A stretch of DNA of 64,000 nt. Source: Mesorhizobium sp. B2-1-8 (GTDB lineage: Bacteria; Pseudomonadota; Alphaproteobacteria; Rhizobiales; Rhizobiaceae). The translations under genes and the position numbers were made by a program. Under the pieces are notes generated by a model that was given only the letters and a program-made list of their open reading frames with translations, was not told the DNA's origin and made no database searches. Below, in pieces: positions 52,693-60,697 of the stretch; positions within the stretch are counted from its first letter, which is position 1, and each line of letters opens with the position of its first letter. The stretch covers positions 3,635,501 to 3,699,500 of the forward strand of contig NZ_CP083952.1 of assembly GCF_006442545.2 (NCBI RefSeq), read 5' to 3'.

Positions 52693-53175
52693 ATGACCAA
52701 CCGACCTGATACCATAAATCCGTCCGTAGCCGAGGGCATCATCACCGGACGATTTTCACGCCGCGCCATGCTCGCCGGCCTTGCGTCCATACCAGCCATA
52801 GGAGGCGCTACAGCGGCCATCATTGAGCCAGAAATGACCGACGATGAATTCATGGCGCTCGATTGGGCACCATGGGAGCATCAGGAAGGGGAATTCGTCC
52901 CTCCCACGAACCAGCAATGGTACGACGAGGTCAATCCGACGCTTATCTCCATTCGGATTGCCTGGACCATCATGTACAAGACCAAGGCAGAGCTGATCGA
53001 AATGCTCGGCGGATTGGACAACGAAAAAGGCGCCGACGAAGACAAGACGATGGCTGTCGAAATGTATGAACGGATCGCCCAAGCAGCAGAACGCATCGAT
53101 GCACTGCATGACGTCCTGCACGGCGCCCGCTCGCGTTTGATGATAGCGGGATTGAATGTGGGGCATACCTCATGA
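52693..53175 (+). CDS. Tat-signal small protein 1
   Basis: A 160-residue protein. GRFSRRAMLAGLASIPAIGG is a twin-arginine-like signal near residue 20, cut probably near GGATAA. Mature part acidic and helical (ISIRIAWTIMYKTKAELIEM). AAGGAA site before ATG 52693; the frame is open to 52573. First of three genes with the same architecture, overlapping the second by four bases. Function unknown. Confidence 0.7.
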   Translation: MTNRPDTINPSVAEGIITGRFSRRAMLAGLASIPAIGGATAAIIEPEMTDDEFMALDWAPWEHQEGEFVPPTNQQWYDEVNPTLISIRIAWTIMYKTKAELIEMLGGLDNEKGADEDKTMAVEMYERIAQAAERIDALHDVLHGARSRLMIAGLNVGHTS

Positions 53176-53651
53176 GCGCGCTCCTGACACGCCGCGCCGC
53201 CCTTGGCGCAATAGCCTCCATCTCGGCCACCGGAGCCGCCACGGCAGCAATCGCCACATCTGGCGAGGCAAAACCCGAGAAGTCCATGACGGCGCGCGAG
53301 CGCTACGACTTCCATCTGGCGGAACTGCACAGGGCCGCCGAGGAGATCAATCCCCGGATCGCCTACTGGGATGACATCAGCGACCTTGGAGGGAACGGCA
53401 CCTCCGGCTGCCCGGTGGCCATCGTAGCCATGTGGCGCACCGGGCGATACGAAGGCGACGGGATCTATGAGGCCAAGTATTGTGGGCGCTACAAAGTCAG
53501 GCTCCAGGATGGTCTACAGGACGGAAAACGCGTGTTCACCGTCAACGCCACTCCAGACAACGGGCGGAAAGGCAGCCGCATGGTGATGACGGAGGACAAA
53601 CTGGAGGGCTTTATCTGCAATCGTGTCGATGCGCCGAAGAAGGTGGCATGA
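53172..53651 (+). CDS. Tat-signal small protein 2
   Basis: A 159-residue protein with MSALLTRRAALGAIASISAT as a twin-arginine-like signal. Mature part: RYDFHLAELHRAAEEINPRI, a domain with four aromatic strands (WRTGRYEGDGIYEAKYCGRY). ATGA overlaps at both ends. Unrelated in sequence to proteins 1 and 3 beyond the signal. Function unknown. Confidence 0.7.
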   Translation: MSALLTRRAALGAIASISATGAATAAIATSGEAKPEKSMTARERYDFHLAELHRAAEEINPRIAYWDDISDLGGNGTSGCPVAIVAMWRTGRYEGDGIYEAKYCGRYKVRLQDGLQDGKRVFTVNATPDNGRKGSRMVMTEDKLEGFICNRVDAPKKVA

Positions 53652-54073
53652 CCATGACAAGCCGACGAGACATCCTGAAAGCCATCCCCGCGGCAAGCTT
53701 GGCCGCGATCGTTCCAGCCGCGGCCGCCACAGTGCCGGAAACGGACGAGACCCGGGATGCGGATCTTCTGCGGCTCGAGGCGCAGTTCATCGGCGCGCTG
53801 CACTGGTGGGACCGGGCGACAGACGTGACTGCGGCAGTCGAGCTGGAATATGATGCGGGGACGTCAACCCTGGCCCGGCTACGCGAGGCCGAGGATGCCG
53901 AGGCAAGGTGCGCCGCGGTGGCCACCGCCCTTGCTGCTCAAATCCGCGATACGCGACCGAAGACCACGGTCGGTCTCATGTCGAAGCTGCGAGTCTTCGA
54001 ACGCTGGAACTTCGAAGATGACGAGATCGCCCCGGCTATCATGGCGGATGCCAAGGCGATCATGGGTGGCTGA
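53648..54073 (+). CDS. Tat-signal small protein 3
   Basis: A 141-residue protein: MTMTSRRDILKAIPAASLAA is a twin-arginine-like signal with a cleavage region near PAAAA. Mature part is a helical, acidic domain (LLRLEAQFIGALHWWDRATD, TLARLREAEDAEARCAAVAT). Last gene of the trio, followed by a terminator. Function unknown. Confidence 0.7.
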   Translation: MTMTSRRDILKAIPAASLAAIVPAAAATVPETDETRDADLLRLEAQFIGALHWWDRATDVTAAVELEYDAGTSTLARLREAEDAEARCAAVATALAAQIRDTRPKTTVGLMSKLRVFERWNFEDDEIAPAIMADAKAIMGG

Positions 54074-54094
54074 CTGGCAAAATCTCAGCGTATC

Positions 54095-54129
54095 AAGGCC
54101 CGGCGGCTTCGGCTTCCGGGTCTTTTTTT
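54095..54129 (+). terminator. Intrinsic terminator after the Tat-signal genes
   Basis: Stem AAGGCCCGG/CCGGGTCTT (one mismatch) with a 13-base loop, followed by seven T. Confidence 0.8.
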
Positions 54130-54520
54130 CACGCTTGCGGTGAGACGGGGGAACGTGAAGCCAGGACGCTGGTTCTCATGTCAGGGCCTACGCATTTTCC
54201 CACCAGATATGGCCCCTTTGTCTCAGGCAACCGACGACTTCCCCGCGCCCCCCTGCCGCAGAGCGTCGGTTGCCGCCTTCCATTCACCCAGCCAGCCTCG
54301 CTTGCCAAATCTCAGCCAATAGGGACATATTCCCGGCGCGGGCGATTTCTAATTCGAGCGCATCTGATGCTCGTGTTGAAGAAAAATCGCCGGGCGAAGC
54401 CCCCAAGCCTCAAGCCCGGCGAAGTTACGTCCTGATCCCCATCAGGAGGCCGGTGGAGGAACCGGCAAATCTCTTCGGTGCAAGACAGATGCCAGCATTC
54501 TGGTCCCGAAACGAGACAGG
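54130..54520. other. Gap without a recognisable gene
   Basis: About 390 bp. An inverted repeat GCCGGGC/GCCCGGC (54390-54422) is visible; no frame is supported. Confidence 0.35.
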
Positions 54521-54790
54521 ATGTCCAAGACCATCGCCGACGCCATTCGCAGCCGTGAGACGTTCTACGTCACCTGCGGGCATCCCATGTGCAATCATTC
54601 CACCCAGCTCGACCTGGAGGCGCTAGGCGCCCGCCTGGGGCTCGACCACGGCGCCATGCACGATGACCTGGTGAAGGTGTTCCGGTGCGAGAAGTGCAAG
54701 CAGGCGGGCAGGGACCAGCGCCCGGTGTTTTTTACCTGTATCCCGGATTATGGCCGATTCGATCGGGAGAGGATGGAGAGGAAGGGCTGA
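54521..54790 (+). CDS. Small four-Cys zinc-finger-like protein
   Basis: An 89-residue protein with two Cys/His clusters: YVTCGHPMCNHS and VFRCEKCKQAGR, a probable zinc ribbon, then VFFTCIPDYGRFDRERME. Similar small proteins are frequent in rhizobial prophages. Last gene before attR. Function unknown. Confidence 0.6.
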   Translation: MSKTIADAIRSRETFYVTCGHPMCNHSTQLDLEALGARLGLDHGAMHDDLVKVFRCEKCKQAGRDQRPVFFTCIPDYGRFDRERMERKG

Positions 54791-55107
54791 GGGCCGCCGG
54801 CTTCCGGCCTTTCCTATTCCTTGGCTGGTGCCGCAGGATTGAGCGTAATCGGGAACGGGAACCTAGTGGGGACGCACCTACGAGGTTGCAAGTGCGCCCC
54901 GGAAACGAAGCATGGGGCCATTGGTGGCGGCCACAGCCAGAGTCGCCAACCTGGCGAGTCTGCTGACCGCTTCACTGCCGATGGCAACCGGCGCCGAGGG
55001 GGAAATGAGGCTTATCAGGGCACTGGTCCGACTTTGCTGGGCGTGGCTGCTTTTGCAGATGGCCAAGATGCGTCGACGCTGATTCCGTCCGCTATCGTTC
55101 GCGGGCG
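54791..55107. other. Right-end gap of the element
   Basis: About 320 bp without a supported gene; frames on both strands lack ribosome sites. Confidence 0.35.
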
Positions 55108-55129
55108 TATATTCGATGCTTATTCGACG
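55108..55129. promoter_or_regulatory. Putative integrase arm-binding sites, right
   Basis: Two tandem motifs, TATATTCGATG (55108-55118) and TTATTCGACG (55120-55129), 17 bp inside attR. They match the tandem sites at the left end. Confidence 0.5.
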
Positions 55130-55145
55130 CATCGACAGAAAATCA

Positions 55146-55211
55146 GCTAAGTGCTTGAAAGATCTGGTACGCCCAAGGGGAATCGAACCCCTGTTACCGC
55201 CGTGAAAGGGC
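55146..55211 (-). repeat. attR: 66-bp repeat, part of intact tRNA-Glu
   Basis: Identical to 38978-39043. Here it is the 3' half of the complete tRNA-Glu gene plus downstream flank, so insertion kept the tRNA intact. Confidence 0.95.
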
Positions 55212-55239
55212 GGTGTCCTAACCGCTAGACGATGGGCGC
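55165..55239 (-). tRNA. tRNA-Glu(TTC)
   Basis: 75-nt gene on the minus strand with CCA. Anticodon loop CTTTCAC (anticodon TTC) between CCGCC/GGCGG stems, T arm GGGGTTCGATTCCCC, acceptor GCGCCCA/TGGGCGT (terminal G-U pair). Target gene of the 16.2-kb element. Confidence 0.93.
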
Positions 55240-55426
55240 GCTCAGACGAAGCGGCTTATACTGGCGTTGCGCGCAGCCGGCAACCCGTTAGGTGCCGCCT
55301 TGGACAACTTTTTTCCAGCCTGTCAAATCAGCGATTTCGCGAGGCATCGGCAGGACTTGGCGATCGGCGGCGACATTAGTCGCTTCGTCATCCACGGGCG
55401 GAGCAAGGAGCATAGCGACGCAGCGC

Positions 55427-55527
55427 AGACCCGAGGATCCATGCCGCGACTTCAACACGTTGCTGCGTGCGGAATTCTGCTCTCGTTGCGCCCTTCGACC
55501 AAGGGCATAGCATGGATCCTCGGGTCT
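55427..55527. repeat. Palindromic intergenic element
   Basis: Perfect 18-bp inverted arms (AGACCCGAGGATCCATGC at 55427-55444 and its complement at 55510-55527) around a 65-bp centre. Size and layout fit a rhizobial intergenic mosaic/palindromic repeat; could form a long RNA hairpin or act as a terminator between tRNA-Glu and the lipoprotein gene. Confidence 0.7.
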
Positions 55528-55609
55528 TGGCGACGGAGCTTCGCCCAGGGGTGACGACATGGGAAGGACTCTGGTCTGCCAACAGGTTCCGGTCCGTCAA
55601 ATTTCGCTG

Positions 55610-56860
55610 TTAGCCGTCGTCACCGCCGCTGCGCCGGCGGCAGCGCCAGTTCCAGTCGCGCTCGGGGCCGACGTCGACATGGACCGATTCGGTGTGGCAA
55701 TAGGTGCCGACGCCGCCGCGGCCGGGCATGGTCCTGATGTAATTTGCCAGCTCCCATTTGGAGACGCCGGGCACCTGGATGTCGGCGGCCGCGCAATACA
55801 TGTGCAGCGAATTCTTGGCGCCGTTGGCGCGGCGATTGCGGGCCGGGTCGCGATAGCCCGAAGTGACGACCATCTTGCGACCGTAATGGCCTTCGATCGT
55901 CTTCAGCACGCGCACCAGGGACGGCTTCAGGCAGGCGACGTCCACACTCTCATTCTGCTTCAAGAGACCGTTGGGCGCCAGGCGGGCCATGCCGGCGGCG
56001 GACGCAACCTGATAGCTGCCGCCCGAGCCTTCATCCTCATTGAGGTCGACGTCGCTTTCGTCGTCGAGGCCGGATTTGCGCTTGATCTCGAACAGGGCTG
56101 TCTGGCGCACGCCGGGCAGGGCGTCGCTACCCGTGATGTGACCGGCCTCGTCACCGCCGGTCGAAGCCAACTGTATCGGTTTTGCCGTGGAATCGGCCGA
56201 GGCCAAAGTGATGATCGGCTTTGCCGCTGCCGGAGCGGGCTTGGCCTGCGCGGCAGCCTGTTCGCCCGATCGGGTGTTGACCAGCGGAGCGGGTGTTGCC
56301 GACGCTGGGGTGGCGCCAAACATCGAGGCCAGGAAGCCTTTTTTCCTCGGCGCCTCGGCTAGCGGCGCCTCACCAGCGGTCACATAGACTGGATTGTTCA
56401 TCACTGGTGCCGCGACCGGCTTCGGCGCTGTCGCGGCGGCATCGGCGGCGGCGATCTTCTGGGCGACCGCGTCGGTCTGTTGCGTCGTCTGTACCGGCTG
56501 CTGCAAGGACTGCGGCGTCTGTCCCGCAATCGTTTCCGCGCCGGCCGGTATGGTGAGCGGGAAAGTGGCCCCGGGCTTGGCCATCGGCACGTAGGCAACT
56601 GTTTCGGGGAGCGCCGTGTCGCTTTCGCTCATCACGGTCGTCTGCTCCGTCGCCACCTGCGATGACGAATCGGCGGCAAGAGGCTTGCCCGTGGAGGCGG
56701 CGTGGATGTCCGATGCGGAAGCATTGTAGCCGGGCATTCCGACCGACATTGTCGGGTCGCCAGCCGATGTGCAGGAGGCCAGAAGCATCGAGCAGAGCGC
56801 TGCCACAATGGCGCGGCGTTCTCCCTTTGCGAGGCTCCATCCTGCTGATTTCAAAGTCAA
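55610..56860 (-). CDS. DUF882/M15-like cell-wall lipoprotein
   Basis: About 416 residues. Start taken as TTG 56860 behind GAGGGGG; an open frame reaches 57028. Lipobox LLASC follows a basic N-terminus. Residues 30-290 are low-complexity Ala/Pro/Ser-rich; the C-terminal ~130 residues are a YcbK/peptidase M15-type domain (VVTSGYRDPARNRRANGAKN, SLHMYCAAADIQVPG, HTESVHVDVG with zinc-type His/Asp). Probably trims or binds peptidoglycan in the periplasm. Confidence 0.82.
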   Translation of the reverse strand: MTLKSAGWSLAKGERRAIVAALCSMLLASCTSAGDPTMSVGMPGYNASASDIHAASTGKPLAADSSSQVATEQTTVMSESDTALPETVAYVPMAKPGATFPLTIPAGAETIAGQTPQSLQQPVQTTQQTDAVAQKIAAADAAATAPKPVAAPVMNNPVYVTAGEAPLAEAPRKKGFLASMFGATPASATPAPLVNTRSGEQAAAQAKPAPAAAKPIITLASADSTAKPIQLASTGGDEAGHITGSDALPGVRQTALFEIKRKSGLDDESDVDLNEDEGSGGSYQVASAAGMARLAPNGLLKQNESVDVACLKPSLVRVLKTIEGHYGRKMVVTSGYRDPARNRRANGAKNSLHMYCAAADIQVPGVSKWELANYIRTMPGRGGVGTYCHTESVHVDVGPERDWNWRCRRRSGGDDG

Positions 56861-57075
56861 ATTCCCCCTCGATGCCCGGTCGGGTATATCCGTGGCGCTG
56901 ACTGGTATGTCCGCGTCAGGGTGCCCTTGTCTCCGATCCGGAAACGAGACCTGTGTCAAATCAGCAAGCCTGTAAGTATTTTTGCAGCAATTGCCGAATT
57001 GCGGCTGCTTGATGGTTGACGACACCATTTCGCCCGCTTTTAGAGGGGCGTCAACTCACCAGACATTACAGTCCG

Positions 57076-58911
57076 TTACACGCGCACCTTGACATAGGTA
57101 CCGGGAGCATCGCCCAAGGTTTTCATATGCTTGCCGGGTTTGCGGGCAGGCACGCGGGTGTTGTCCTTGGCCTCTATCCAACTTTGCCAGTGCGGCCACC
57201 AGGACCCCGGATGGTCCGTGGCAGAGGCTATCCACTGGTCGAAGTCGCCTTTCGGCGGGCCGCCGGTCCAGTACTGGTATTTGTTGGATGCGGGCGGATT
57301 GACGACGCCGGCGATATGGCCCGATCCCGCCATCACGTATTCGACCTTGCCGCCGAAGTACTTTGAACCGAGGAACACGGACAGCGCCGGGGCGATGTGA
57401 TCTTCCCTGGAGGCGAGGTTGTAGATTGGGATGGTGACATCGCCGAGCGAGATCGTGTGGCCCGCAAGTTCCATCGTCCCGCGCGAGAGGTTGTTCTCGA
57501 GATAGCAGTTGCGCAGGTAGAAGGAATGGTTGGCCGCCGCCATGCGGGTCGAATCGGCGTTCCAGTAGAGCAGGTCGAAGGGCAGGGGATCCTTGCCGCG
57601 CATGTAATTGTTGACGACATAGGGCCAGATCAGGTCGCCCGAGCGCAGCATGTTGAAGGCGGTGGCCATCTTGGTGCCGTCGAGATAGCCCTTTTCGTTC
57701 ATCGACTTTTCCACCGCCGCGACCTGTTCCTCGTCGACGAACACTTTCAAATCACCGGCATGGGTGAAGTCGACCTGCGTGGTGAAAAAGGTCGCAGACT
57801 TGATGCGGTCGTCGCCTTCCCCAGCCATCAGCGCCAATGCCGCCGCCAGCAGCGTGCCGCCGACGCAGTAACCTATGGCGTTGACATCGCGTTCCCCGGT
57901 CGCCTTCTCGATCGTGTCGAGACCGTATTGCAGGCCTTCCCTAATATAGGCTTCCCAGCTCTTGGCGCCGTGGCGCTCGTCCGGATTGATCCAGGAAATG
58001 ACGAAAACGGTGTGGCCCTGCTCGATCGCCCAGCGGATGAAGGATTTCTGCGGGTTGAGGTCGAGGATGTAGAACTTGTTGATCCAGGGCGGGCAAATCA
58101 GCAGCGGGCGTTTCAGTACCGTCTCGGTCGCCGGATCATACTGGATGATCTCGGCGACATCGCTGCGGCCGACCACCTTCCCGGGCGTGGTGGCGATGTT
58201 CCTGCCGATCTCGAAGGGCGAATAGTCGGCCTGGCGCAATTTCAGGTCGCCCTTGCCGGCGGCGATGTCCTCGGCCAGCATCTTCATGCCGCGCACCAGG
58301 TTTTCGCCGTTGGAGGCGACGGTTTCGCGAAACAGTTCCGGATTGGTCAGGATGAAATTGGATGGCGAGATAGCGTTGGATACCTGCTTGACGTAGAAGC
58401 TCGCCTTGTGGCGAGTATGCTCGTCGAGGCCTTCGGCGTGGTCGACCAGCTCGGACGCCCAGCGCGAGGTGACGAGATAGGCCTGCTTGAGGAAATCGAA
58501 GAACGCGTTGCGGCCCCATTCCGGATCCTGGAAGCGCTTGTCGCCGCGCTCCGGCTTGACGGCATCGTCGGCACCCTCGGCGTTGGGGCTGACGCGCTGG
58601 ATGGCATTCGCCCAAACCGTCATATAGCCGGCGAACAGCCGCGTCTGCGCTTCGAGCGCTCGCTGCGGATCGGCAAGCCAGTATTCGCTGAGCTTGGAGA
58701 AGGTCTTGACCATGTCGACGACCGGCTCGGCGACATGGTCGCGCACCTCACCTTTTTCGCGCGGTTCGGCCCAGGCGGACGCCGCCTTACCGGCCTGCTC
58801 GATCATCCGCGCCATGTTCAGCGCGAAGCGTTCCGGGTCCTTCACCAGATATTGCTCGACCGTCGAAGGTCCGCCATCTTCCGCTTTGCCCGAATCGGGT
58901 GTTTTGGACAT
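57076..58911 (-). CDS. phaC: Class I polyhydroxyalkanoate synthase
   Basis: A 611-residue enzyme joining 3-hydroxyacyl-CoA units into PHA granules, cytoplasmic. N-terminal region (residues 20-230) is typical of PhaC; catalytic core has the lipase-like box GYCVGG with the active Cys, Asp in REDHIAP, and His in [22 protein letters not shown] and [13 protein letters not shown] motifs also fit. ATG 58911 follows GGAGGAA; the frame is open to 58977. Transcribed divergently from the lipoprotein gene. Other pha genes are not in the window. Confidence 0.95.
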   Translation of the reverse strand: MSKTPDSGKAEDGGPSTVEQYLVKDPERFALNMARMIEQAGKAASAWAEPREKGEVRDHVAEPVVDMVKTFSKLSEYWLADPQRALEAQTRLFAGYMTVWANAIQRVSPNAEGADDAVKPERGDKRFQDPEWGRNAFFDFLKQAYLVTSRWASELVDHAEGLDEHTRHKASFYVKQVSNAISPSNFILTNPELFRETVASNGENLVRGMKMLAEDIAAGKGDLKLRQADYSPFEIGRNIATTPGKVVGRSDVAEIIQYDPATETVLKRPLLICPPWINKFYILDLNPQKSFIRWAIEQGHTVFVISWINPDERHGAKSWEAYIREGLQYGLDTIEKATGERDVNAIGYCVGGTLLAAALALMAGEGDDRIKSATFFTTQVDFTHAGDLKVFVDEEQVAAVEKSMNEKGYLDGTKMATAFNMLRSGDLIWPYVVNNYMRGKDPLPFDLLYWNADSTRMAAANHSFYLRNCYLENNLSRGTMELAGHTISLGDVTIPIYNLASREDHIAPALSVFLGSKYFGGKVEYVMAGSGHIAGVVNPPASNKYQYWTGGPPKGDFDQWIASATDHPGSWWPHWQSWIEAKDNTRVPARKPGKHMKTLGDAPGTYVKVRV

Positions 58912-59008
58912 GGTTCGCGGGGTTCCTCCGGAAGCGTTTTCTTGACATATTAACATGGGACATCCGACAGGGTCCAATCTCGCTTACCCCGGCTGCCAAG
59001 GAAACAAT

Positions 59009-59398
59009 ATGACGATTAAGTTTGGCGAGACTGTTTTTTTCGGTGCCGGCCACTTTTGCCGCATCGGCGCGGCCGTCATGCTCCTGGGCGTTGCCGGATG
59101 CTCGAGCACGAATACCGGTGGTCCGGTGCCGATGGCCACCGACGCGGGTCCGAAGGATACCGGCACCTTCCCGAACCTCAACATCCCGCCGCAAGTGGCG
59201 GCGAAACAATTCACCGAGGCCGAGAAGAACGCCAAGCTCGCCCAACTGAAGGCCGACGAGAACGGGCAAGGCGCCAAGGGCGGCGCGGCCGTCAGCAACC
59301 AGGCGGCGTTGACCGATCTCGCCAAGAAACATGGTCCGCAGACGCTGAAGCAGATCGAAGGCAAATGCGACCCGGCCCTCGACCCTACCTGCAAATGA
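59009..59398 (+). CDS. Small lipoprotein
   Basis: A 129-residue protein with signal and lipobox (AAVMLLGVAGC, Cys near residue 31) and a soluble helical domain (FTEAEKNAKLAQLKADENGQ) ending with two Cys (GKCDPALDPTCK). AAGGAA site before ATG 59009. Found next to alaC-hom genes in rhizobia; function unknown. Confidence 0.8.
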   Translation: MTIKFGETVFFGAGHFCRIGAAVMLLGVAGCSSTNTGGPVPMATDAGPKDTGTFPNLNIPPQVAAKQFTEAEKNAKLAQLKADENGQGAKGGAAVSNQAALTDLAKKHGPQTLKQIEGKCDPALDPTCK

Positions 59399-59442
59399 GT
59401 ATATAGCGCGCGCCCAACGCTCCCTTGCTGTCTGGAACTGCC

Positions 59443-60660
59443 ATGGAAGAATTTCACAAGGTCCGCCGGCTTCCGCCTTACGTGTTCGAGCAGGTCAACA
59501 GGCTCAAGGCCAGCGCCCGTTCGCGAGGTGCCGACATCGTCGACCTCGGCATGGGCAATCCGGACCTGCCGACGCCCAAGGCCATCGTCGACAAATTGTG
59601 CGAGGTCGTGCGCGATCCGCGTACGCACCGCTATTCCTCGTCGCGCGGCATTCCTGGCCTGCGCCGCGCCCAGGCCAACTACTATGCCCGCCGCTTCGGC
59701 GTGAAGCTCAACCCCGACACCCAGGTGGTGGCCACGCTTGGTTCGAAGGAAGGCTTCGCCAACATGGCGCAGGCGATCACCGCGCCCGGCGACGTGATCC
59801 TGTGTCCCAACCCGACCTATCCGATCCATGCCTTCGGCTTCATCATGTCGGGCGGCGTTATCCGCTCGCTGCAGGTCGAGCCCGATGACGGTTTCATTCC
59901 CGCGCTCGAGCGCGGCGTCCGCCACTCGATCCCGAAGCCGCTGGCGCTGATCCTCAACTATCCGTCGAATCCGACGGCGTTGGTCGCCTCGCTCGATTTC
60001 TACAAGGATGTGGTGGCCTTCGCCAAGAAGAACGACATCATCATCCTGTCCGACCTTGCCTATTCGGAAATCTACTTCGACGGCAATCCGCCGCCTTCCG
60101 TGCTGCAGGTTCCGGGCGCCATCGACGTCTGCGTCGAGTTCACCTCGATGTCGAAGACCTTCTCCATGCCCGGCTGGCGCATGGGCTTCGCGGTCGGCAA
60201 TGAACGGCTGATCTCGGCGCTGACCCGGGTCAAATCCTATCTCGATTACGGTGCCTTCACGCCGATCCAGGTGGCGGCCGCGCACGCGCTCAATGGCGAC
60301 GGCGCCGATATCGCCGAGGTGCGTGACATCTATCACAAGCGCCGCGACGTGATGGTCGATGCGTTTGGCCGCGCTGGATGGACAATTCCGGCGCCAGCGG
60401 CGTCGATGTTCGCCTGGGCGCCGATCCCGGAGCCGTTCCGGCATCTGGGTTCCCTCGAATTCTCCAAGCTGCTCATCGAGCATGCCGACGTTGCGGTGGC
60501 GCCCGGTGTCGGTTTCGGCGAGCATGGCGATGATTTCGTGCGCGTGGCGCTGGTCGAAAACGAGCACCGGATCCGCCAGGCGGCGCGCAACATCAAGCGC
60601 TTCCTGTCTACCAGCGCCAAGCAGCCCAACAATGTGGTGCCGCTTTCCGCCCACCGGTAA
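59443..60660 (+). CDS. alaC: AlaC-like PLP aminotransferase
   Basis: A 405-residue class I aminotransferase. HKVRRLPPYVFEQVNRLK start, PLP-lysine in SMSKTFSMPGWRMGF, DLGMGNPDLPTP, NYPSNPTA, YSSSRGIPGLR. Very similar to E. coli AlaC (glutamate-pyruvate transaminase); annotations in rhizobia also use LL-diaminopimelate aminotransferase, which the sequence cannot separate. 37 bp before hom, so probably one amino-acid operon. Confidence 0.9.
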   Translation: MEEFHKVRRLPPYVFEQVNRLKASARSRGADIVDLGMGNPDLPTPKAIVDKLCEVVRDPRTHRYSSSRGIPGLRRAQANYYARRFGVKLNPDTQVVATLGSKEGFANMAQAITAPGDVILCPNPTYPIHAFGFIMSGGVIRSLQVEPDDGFIPALERGVRHSIPKPLALILNYPSNPTALVASLDFYKDVVAFAKKNDIIILSDLAYSEIYFDGNPPPSVLQVPGAIDVCVEFTSMSKTFSMPGWRMGFAVGNERLISALTRVKSYLDYGAFTPIQVAAAHALNGDGADIAEVRDIYHKRRDVMVDAFGRAGWTIPAPAASMFAWAPIPEPFRHLGSLEFSKLLIEHADVAVAPGVGFGEHGDDFVRVALVENEHRIRQAARNIKRFLSTSAKQPNNVVPLSAHR

Positions 60661-60697
60661 ATACAAATTCGATCTGATTTGAGGGGCGCCGCTTTCC

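Larger units (their letters stand above)
38978..55211. mobile_element. 16.2-kb phage-satellite-like element in tRNA-Glu
   Basis: Bounded by 66-bp direct repeats, with the integrase next to the left repeat and the intact tRNA-Glu regenerated at the right one. Gene content: integrase, excisionase-like protein, initiator-like protein with internal iterons, small DUF genes, a tail-tip and fibre cassette, Panacea-type pair, XRE operon, three Tat-signal genes. No capsid, portal, large terminase, tail tube or lysis gene is seen. Either a reduced prophage or a satellite that depends on a helper phage. Confidence 0.85.

Noticed and set aside
54821..55150. Plus-strand frame at the right end of the element
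   Set aside because: No ribosome site or motif and it overlaps the arm sites and attR.
55559..56362. Plus-strand frame of 267 codons opposite the DUF882/M15-like gene
   Set aside because: No motif; the minus strand holds the conserved M15-type domain.
57397..58953. A 518-codon plus-strand frame opposite phaC
   Set aside because: Antisense shadow of a complete PHA synthase; no ribosome site or known motif.
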